A stretch of 64,000 nucleotides of DNA, taken from NCBI GenBank assembly GCA_040882225.1, contig JBBEBR010000011.1:30904-94903 (forward strand), read 5' to 3'. A program made the translations under genes and the position numbers. A model generated the notes under the pieces. It was not told the origin of the DNA. It saw nothing but the letters and a program-made list of their open reading frames with translations, and ran no database searches. The number at the start of each line of letters is the position of its first letter. The first letter of the stretch is position 1. Positions 54,001 through 63,000 of this stretch are shown piece by piece. This stretch comes from Gracilimonas sp040882225. GTDB lineage: Bacteria; Bacteroidota; Rhodothermia; Balneolales; Balneolaceae.

Positions 54001-57000
54001 TTTGGGGATGATATTGTTGTAAACAGTACATCAGCAAATGAAGACTACACCGAGATGATTGCTAACATTACCATAAATGAAGCAAGTACTGAACTTAATG
54101 ATCGAAATGTAACGGTTACTAATCCGGCACCTGATGGAGGTTCGGATGTATTAGAGGAAGCTTTTACAGTGAACGCTAGTGAGTACACCAAGTTCATTGT
54201 GACTGCACCAGATGACAGCCCAATTGATAATCAGGTAGCTGGTGAGTCCTTTGAGATTAAAATTATTGCTGCTGATGCTGCTGATTTCCCATTTGATGGA
54301 TTTACCGGGCAAGTTGATCTCGAGTTCTCAGACGGTAGCATTGATCCCGTTACAACCGGCAATTTTGTGGATGGAGTTTGGACCGGAAATGTAACTGTAA
54401 CCAAAGCCGGAACCGATCTAAACATCTTAGCAACGAATGGAGATGGCACCGGAAACCAAACCGGATCGAGTAATAACTTTAATGTAAATGCGGCTGAAGC
54501 TTTTCAATATTTTGTTACGGTAGATAATGAAACACCTCAGGCGGGTACAGATATCACGGTTACTGCTCAGTTATCTGACCAAAATGGTAACTCGGTAGCT
54601 ACATCTGGAAAAACAGTAACCTGGAGCAGTACTAATTTAGGCGATGGCTCTTTCAGTTCTGCTACATCATCTACAAATAGTAACGGGGTGGCAACGGTAA
54701 CATTTACAACCTCATCAACTGAAGGAACTGACCATAAGATTTCAGCTACTGATGGCGATGGAAACACCGGGCAAAGTTCAACGATTACGACAACTTCCGC
54801 ACCTCCTACAAAAATAGTCTACATCTCTGCTGAAAAGACAACAACGGCAGGTATTTCAACAAGCCTCATTGCTATTGAGCTACAAGATGGTAATGATAAT
54901 ACGAGAGCGGCGACTTCAAATACCACCATCACTTTATCTTCGAATAGTGGCACAGGTGTTTTCAGAAATCAAAATAATACCGGCACTGTTTCCCAAATAA
55001 CTATTCCAGCCGGTGTAAGTTCGGTTTCCTTTAGATACAGAGATACAAAAGCAGGAATACCTGAAATAACCGCAGACAATGATGCTTTTACTTCGGCTTC
55101 CCAAAACGTTACAATAAAAGTTGGCGCCTTTAATGCATTCGAATGGAATCTAAATAGTCCGCAAACGAATGATGTGGCCTTTGCAGGTACTAACACCCTA
55201 ACCATTACCGACCAATACGGAAACATAATTACCGATTTCGACGCATCCGTAAACCCCGTCACCATTTCTACAGCAGGTGACTTATCAAGTGGGGATATCT
55301 CAGGGTTAGATGGCGCAGGAAATGATATTATAAATCAGGCCGGAGATTTTACAAATGGTGTTGCGGATTTAACGGTATTGGGATTAACCTACACCGGGCC
55401 TGTCGGAACAGGAAAGCTTCATTCAATCAGCGGAATAGTAACAAGCAATTCTTCTGATATTGAAATAACGGCTGGAACAGCCACCAAAATTCTTGTAGAA
55501 ACTGCCAATGATGGCAGCGGCGAAGTAATGGGTGAGCAAATGATCACATCCGGGGATACTATTACCGTTTATGCAATTGCTCGTGATGCTTCCAACAACT
55601 TTGTGGAACTGATAGAGGATGCAACCTGGAGCCTGTCAGAAAAAACGGGAGTAACGGATGAGGATTTAGTAGATAATGAGGACGGTTCTGCAACCTTCGC
55701 GGGAAATGTAATCGGCTCAGCGGTTATAAATGCAGATTCCACGGGATTAACGGCAACCCCATCCGGAACCATAACCGTAGAACATGGTGATGCTGCCAAA
55801 TTAGCCATCGCCACGCAACCTGCCGGCGGTGCAAGTGGAGATGAATTAACTACTCAGCCCGTTATTGAAATTCAAGACGCGGCCGGAAATGTGATTACTG
55901 ATGATAATGCCACGGAAGTCTCGGTAGCTATTTTAAGCGGAAATGATGGAACTTTAGGTGGAACAACGACCGCAACGGCAGAAAATGGTATTGCTACGTT
56001 TGCCGATTTAGCTTTGGCGGGAACCGTGAGTGAAGACTATAAACTTCAGTTTAGCGCAACAGAGTTAGACCCTGCCGACTCAGATCCTATTAACCTCTCT
56101 GCGGGTTTGGCTTCTCAAATGACAGTTTCAACTCAACCCGAAGAAACGGTGGCCGGCGATACCATTAACGGAATGCCTGCGGTAACCATCACCGACTCAG
56201 AAGGAAATGCCGTTTCCGGAATTGATGTAACCGTTTCTATCAACAAAACTGCTTTTGCAAACGGTACATTTACTCAGTTTACTAATGCAAGTGGAATTGC
56301 TGAATTTAATGATCTGATTCTTGATACCGCTGATACCGGTTACCAACTCACATTTAATGCGGATGTTTCGGGTGTTGATGATGTGAATTCTAACAATTTT
56401 GATATCACCCCGGCAGCAGCAAACCAAATGGTGATTACGCAGCAGCCTAATCCTTCCACAGGAAATAATAATGGAAGCGCGACATCTGTAGGAACGGTCA
56501 TACTGCAAACGCAGGATGAATTTGGGAATGCCTCAACCATTGGGCTAAATGCAGAGCAAAATGTAACAGTATCTCTCGGAACCGACCCAACCTCCGGAGC
56601 AGCTGTATTTGCCGGAACACTGACGAAAGATCTTCAGTCTGGAACGGCTGCCTTCGATGATCTTACCCTGGATAAAGACGGAACCGGCTTCACGCTTACC
56701 TTCACTTCATCCTCTCCGGTTGGCTTGGGAACGGTGATTTCCGACCCCTTCAATATGCAGAATGTGGAAGATGATTCCGGCTTTGATGTAGCTCTTGCCG
56801 AAGCCGGAAATAAAACCGCCGGCGAAAATTTTGCGCTGGATATCACCAATGCCATCGGAGCGGATGGAAATGATTTAACCGGAGAAATTAATGTAACTGT
56901 AACAAGTGATCAGGCACAGGATGGAGAAGTATTTAATGTAGACGTAAACTTTACAGCTGGTTCAGCTACACTACCTGGCATAAAACTTACTCTCGCCGTA

Positions 57001-60000
57001 GTGCATCAGTTAAACGTGGATGTTACGGGCGTAACTTCCGATAAAACCGTTGAAGTTACGGTAGATCCTGCCCCAGCCAATGCTGCCAATTCTGCCATCA
57101 CGGCTAATCCCGAAACCATTACAGCCAATGGTGATGATTTGTCGTTAGTCACCATTACGGTGAAAGATGAATTCGAAAATATTAGAACAGCAGGTGGAGA
57201 TGATATTTTTGTAGAAACCGACTTGGGAAGTCTAAGCCTTCTTACCGATAACGAAAATGGAACCTACACGGCTAATTTAACCGGAACCACTACAGGTACT
57301 GCTACAATAAATGGATTCTTTGGTACAGATAATGAAGGTGATTCAATTGGTACTGCAGAAGTTACTCTGGTAGCCGGCGCACCTGCTCAAATTAGTTTAA
57401 GCGGACCGGCTGATGTAACCGCCGGTGAAGAAAGCGGAAACTTCACCCTTACTGTTTTAGATGCTCAGGGCAATGAAACCAACATAAATCAGGACACTGA
57501 ATTTACCCTTGCTTCTCAGGATGAACCCGGAACAGCGAGTTTCAGTCCGGCTCCGGTTATTATTTCCAATGGAAGCTCCACAGGCACATTCACCTACACA
57601 AACACCAAGTTGGGAGACGGTACGCATGCCATTGAAGCCACATGGAATTCCGGTGGTGATGATTTAGGAAGTGCCACTTCTAATATAGATGTTACAGCCG
57701 GTGAGCTGGAAAATTTCCTCGTAGAGAAAACAGATGGCGGAGACATTGAAAATCAAACTGCCGGGGAATCTTTTGCTATTAAAATAACCGCACGAGATGC
57801 CAACAATAATACTTTAAGCGGCTTTACCGGGACCGTGAATTTGAGTTTGAACAAATCTGACCTTGAAAGCGGTGGTGGAGAAACTGCCGCTTTTGAAAAC
57901 GGAATTCTTAATTCACATAGCATTAGAATTGATACAGCCGATACTGGTTATCAAATTTCAGTTATAAATGCCGGAGCGGGAACAGAATTCGGCACCTCCA
58001 ACAGCTTTGATGTGAATGCAGCGGCGGCAAGTAAACTGGCCATTACATTACAACCTGCCGGCGGAACCGGAAGCGAAGATGGCACACCAGCCGGATTTGG
58101 TAATGTAGAACTGGAAACTCAGGATGCTTTTGGAAACCCATCCACTGTTGGTTTAGATACTGAACAGTTGGTAACAGTGAGTTTGGCTGTCGATGCCTCT
58201 GAAAATGCTGCTGCTCTGGGTGGAACTAAAACTTTGAATATCCAATCAGGAACAGCTACGTATTCTGATCTTACACTTAACAGGGACGGGGCGGGATATC
58301 AGCTGTTATTTATTTCAGAACTGCCGGTGGAGCTTGACCCCATTACAAGTGATCTTTTCAATATGAGCGGTGTTGAAGACGTTTCTGGCTTTGATGTAGC
58401 TCTTGCCGAGGTCGGAAATAAAACAGCCGGTGTTGGTTTTGATCTTGAAATAACCAATGCCAAAGGCACCAACGGGGAGAATCTGGAAGGTGAAATTTCT
58501 GTCACAGTGACCAGCAATCATGGGCAGGATGACGAGATATTTAATGATGATTTCACCTTCACGAACGGTTCGGCTACTTTAAGTAATGCAATTCTCACTT
58601 TAGCTGATGATCACACATTAACCATAAAGGTGACAGGCATAACAGGAAGCGAAACCGTTGAAGTTACATTAATTTCCGCCCCAGCCAATGCTGCCAATTC
58701 TGCCATCACGGCTAATCCCGAAACCATTACCGCCGATGGAGAAGACGCTTCAGTTATAACTATTACTCTATATGATGAATATGGGAATCTTCGTGCAGCC
58801 GGCGGAGACAATGTATTTGCAGAGACTGACAGCGGAACATTAGGCACTTTCACTGATAATGAAGATGGAACATATTCGGCTAACTTAACCGGAACCACTT
58901 CCGGTACAGCTGCAATAAGTGGTTTCCTTGGAACAGACAATGAAGGTGATTCAATTGATACTGTAGAAGTGACTCTTGAAGCCGGGGCACCTTCTACCAT
59001 GTTATTTACCACTTCTGAGCAAACCATCACCGCCGGACAGAATTCCTCCAACATCACCCTTGAACTGCGTGATGCACTGAACAATACAGCCACTGCCCCC
59101 GAAGGTGGAATTGTTTTTGATGTATCCACCGATGGAGCAGGTGAGTTCCGAAATACCAGTGATGAAGATGAAATTACATCGGTAACCATCGCAGAAAATC
59201 AATCCGGGATTTCTTTCCGATACTATTCCGAAACTGCGGGAACCGATGAGCTAACTGCTGCCGATCAGAATGAGGAAGACGGAGTGGGCGATGCGAGTCA
59301 GTCAATAACCATTCAGGCGGGAGCTATAAGTGTGGCCGAGACGGGTTCTCTGCTTAGCGGGACAGATTTGAACAGAATTGCAGATGGTGAAGAAGAAGCC
59401 ACGATTACGCTGCAACTTCGCGATGAATTTGGAAATAACATCGAAGAAGAAAATGTGTCGGTAATATTTGATGCAACCGGGGGAGATTTAAGCACAGCAA
59501 ATACTACCACGAATGCAGCAGGACAAGCCAGTGCAACACTATCCTCCACCACCGCAGGTATTTTTGATATTACAGCAAAAGTAGATGACAGCGACAATGG
59601 AACGGCTGATGCGGATGTAACCAGGGGCAGTCCTGTTCAAGCTGTTTTCGCAGCCGGTGATATTACAAAGGTGGCTTTCACCACTCAGCCTGAAAATGCA
59701 ACGGCAGGCTCCACGTTGAATAATGTGGTTGTGCAACTGCTGGATGCCAATGATAATGTGGTAGAAACAGCAGATATCGATATTTCTGTGACTATTTCTG
59801 ATGGAACCACATTAAATGGTACAAAAACTGTGGCTACAGTCGAAAATGGCACCGCTACCTTCAGTACACTTTCGGTAACTGAAGCCGGCGATAATTATAC
59901 TCTCACTGCATCTGTAGATGGTGCAGATCCGGTCATTACAAAAAACAGTGATACTTTTGATATTACAGTTGCAGAAGCCAATACAGCCAATTCTACCATC

Positions 60001-63000
60001 ACAGCCAATCCCGAAACAATTACCGCCGATGGAGAAGACGCTTCAGTTATAACGATCACTTTATATGATGAATACGGGAATCTACGTGCAGCCGGCGGGG
60101 ACAATATATTTGCTGAAACTGACCGCGGAACCTTAGGTACACTCTCGGATAATGAAGACGGAACCTACACGGCTAATTTAACCGGAAACACTGCCGGCAC
60201 AGCCACCATCAGCGGATACCTGGGAACGGACAATGAAGGAGCGTTAATTGGAACCGCTGAAGTTGTGATGGAAGCTGGAGCAGCAGCGAAAATAACGGTA
60301 ACTCCTGCCAGCCGATCCATTACTGCCGGTGAGCGAGTTTCTTTTGAAATTATTCGTTTTGACGAGAATGATAATGAAGTCACCGCCGGAGAACTTACAG
60401 TAAATCTCACCGGGGACTCGGATTCTGGCGATTTCTTCGCCGGAGAAGTTGGTGGCAGTGAAATTGCATCCATTGATATAGCTGATGAAAACAGCAGCAT
60501 CACAGTCTGGTACACCGACACCAATTCCTCAGAAACTACACCTTATGATCTGACTTTTAACGCCGGTGCGGGTGATCTTACTCAAACTGCCCAAATTACC
60601 GGAATTTCACCAAACACTGCTAATCAAATAACGTTAGCTGGTCCAAACGAAGTTACCGTGGGTGAAGTGAGTGAGGTATTTACTATTACTGTTCTGGATG
60701 CTTACGGAAATGAAACGCTTACCACTTTATCCACCACTTTCAGCCTGACTACAAACACCTCCGGAACCGGCTCATACTATTCTGATTCTGAAGGAAATTC
60801 AGCTTTGGCCGGGAATGAAATCACTATTGGAGCCGGAGAAGGAACAGCCGAATTTTATTACAGTGATACAGAAGTAAATACAGGAACAGTTGTAACAGCC
60901 ACACAAACTACCGGCGACGATATTGGGAGTGACTCTCATTCAATTGACATCAACTCTACTAATGCCACCAAGCTTGCTATCGCAGATTTAACCGATCCGA
61001 TAACTGCTGGTACCTTAGGTAGTTTTAAGGTTCAAATTCATGATGCGGATGATGAGCAGACTCCTGCTTCCGGTGACATCACTGTAAATCTAAGCTCCGA
61101 TCAAGCCGAAGGACGTTTTTATACTGATGCAGATGATTTCGACAGTGAAAATCCTGCAACCAATGCCATCAGCGAAATCACTATCTCGCAGGGTGATACT
61201 CAGGCTGAACTCTGGTATTACGGAACGAGTGCCGGCAATCATGAATTAACCGCCGAAGATAATGGAGAGGATCTAAATTCAGCTGCAGAAATAACAAGTG
61301 TAATTTCTGCAAACGCTGCTGGGCTTGCCCTTACAGCTAATCCATCAAGTCCTGTAGCGGGATCAAACTCCACAATTACAGCGGTAGTAACGGATGCTTT
61401 TGGCAACCCTATCGAAAACGAGGATGTTGATTTCAGCATAGAAAATGGAAATGGCAGTTTTGGCGGCACATTCTCCGGTGTTTCTACCAATGCAGCCGGT
61501 GAAGCAGCCGCCGTTTACCAAACTTCTACTACTGTAGAAACCGCAGATTTACAGGCTGAATTAAATGAGGATGCTGCCATATCTGATGAAATAAGCATCA
61601 CAAGTGTGGCCGGGGATGCGGCGAAGTATATATTAACTGTATCGGACGAAACTCCGGAAGCCGGATCAGAAATCACTGTAAATGCACAATTGTCAGATGA
61701 AAATGATAATGCTATTAGCGACCAGGGCCGAACCGTAAACTGGAGTTCGAATAACGGCGGAAGTTTTGCTTCAAATTCAAGCCAAACAAATGAGAGTGGA
61801 ATTGCGGAAATCATATTTACCGTTTCTGGCACATCAGAAGTAACACAACTAATCACAGCCACGGATGATGTGGATAGTGATATCACCGGAACAAAATCGG
61901 TTACAACGAATGCCGGTGAAGTAACTCAGTTTACACTCAGCGGTCCGGGTGATGTGGAAGCCGGCGAAGTAAGTACCATTTTCACTATTACTCTTCAGGA
62001 TTCGGAAGGAAATACTACAACAGCAGGAACCGGTGGAATAACCTTCAACCTCAGCAGCACCGACAGTGATGCTGCACTATTCTATGAAGATGAAGAAGGT
62101 GTAGGAACACTTACAACTATTGATATTGCAGAGGGTGAAAGCAGTGAAGGGTTTTATTACAGCAATGAATTGGCAGGAGAAAAAACTTTAACCGCTGCTG
62201 ATAATAATGAAGATGATGGCCTTGGCAGCAAGACGGCTCAAATTACTGTAAACCCCTCTGACCTTCACGAATTTACAGTTTCCGGAATTGTTGATCCTAC
62301 TACAGCAGGGAATGAAAACTCAGTGACAGTTACTGCTCTGGATGAGTACGGTAACACGAAAACCGATTACACGGGCACTATTACTTTTACTTCAAGTGAT
62401 GGAGAAGCCGGCCTGTATTCTGATTATACATTTATTGTCGGCGATAATGGGGTAAAAACATTTACAGACGAGATTATTTTAAGAACAGCCGGTGAACAAT
62501 GGGTTCAGGCTGCTGATGCAGATAAAACAGGTCGACAGGAAGATATTACGGTAAATCCGGCTGAAGTTGATGTTTCCAAGACCAATACCAAACTCGTAAT
62601 AATCACTAATAATGTTGAAGCCAACGGAACGGCTGAAGCCGAAGTTCGAGCTACTTTATTGGATGAATTCAGTAATCCTATTCCGGGTACTTCAGTTACT
62701 TTCAGTGCTGATGGGGATGCTCAAATAGAAGATGCTACCGGGACAACAAATCAAAATGGACAGATTACAGTAGCTATCACCAACACCACCGCAGAAGAGG
62801 TAAATGTTACCGCATTATATGGCGATGGAAATACGAGTATCATTAATGGAAGTCCGGCTGAAGTGACATTTGTAAATGGTGCAGCAGCTAAATTAGCATT
62901 TGTACAAAATCCTTCGAATGCGATAGCAGGCGACACTCTTTCGCCTGCTATAACGGTTCAATTGTTGGATGCTCTTGACAATCCTGTGGATACAGACAAT

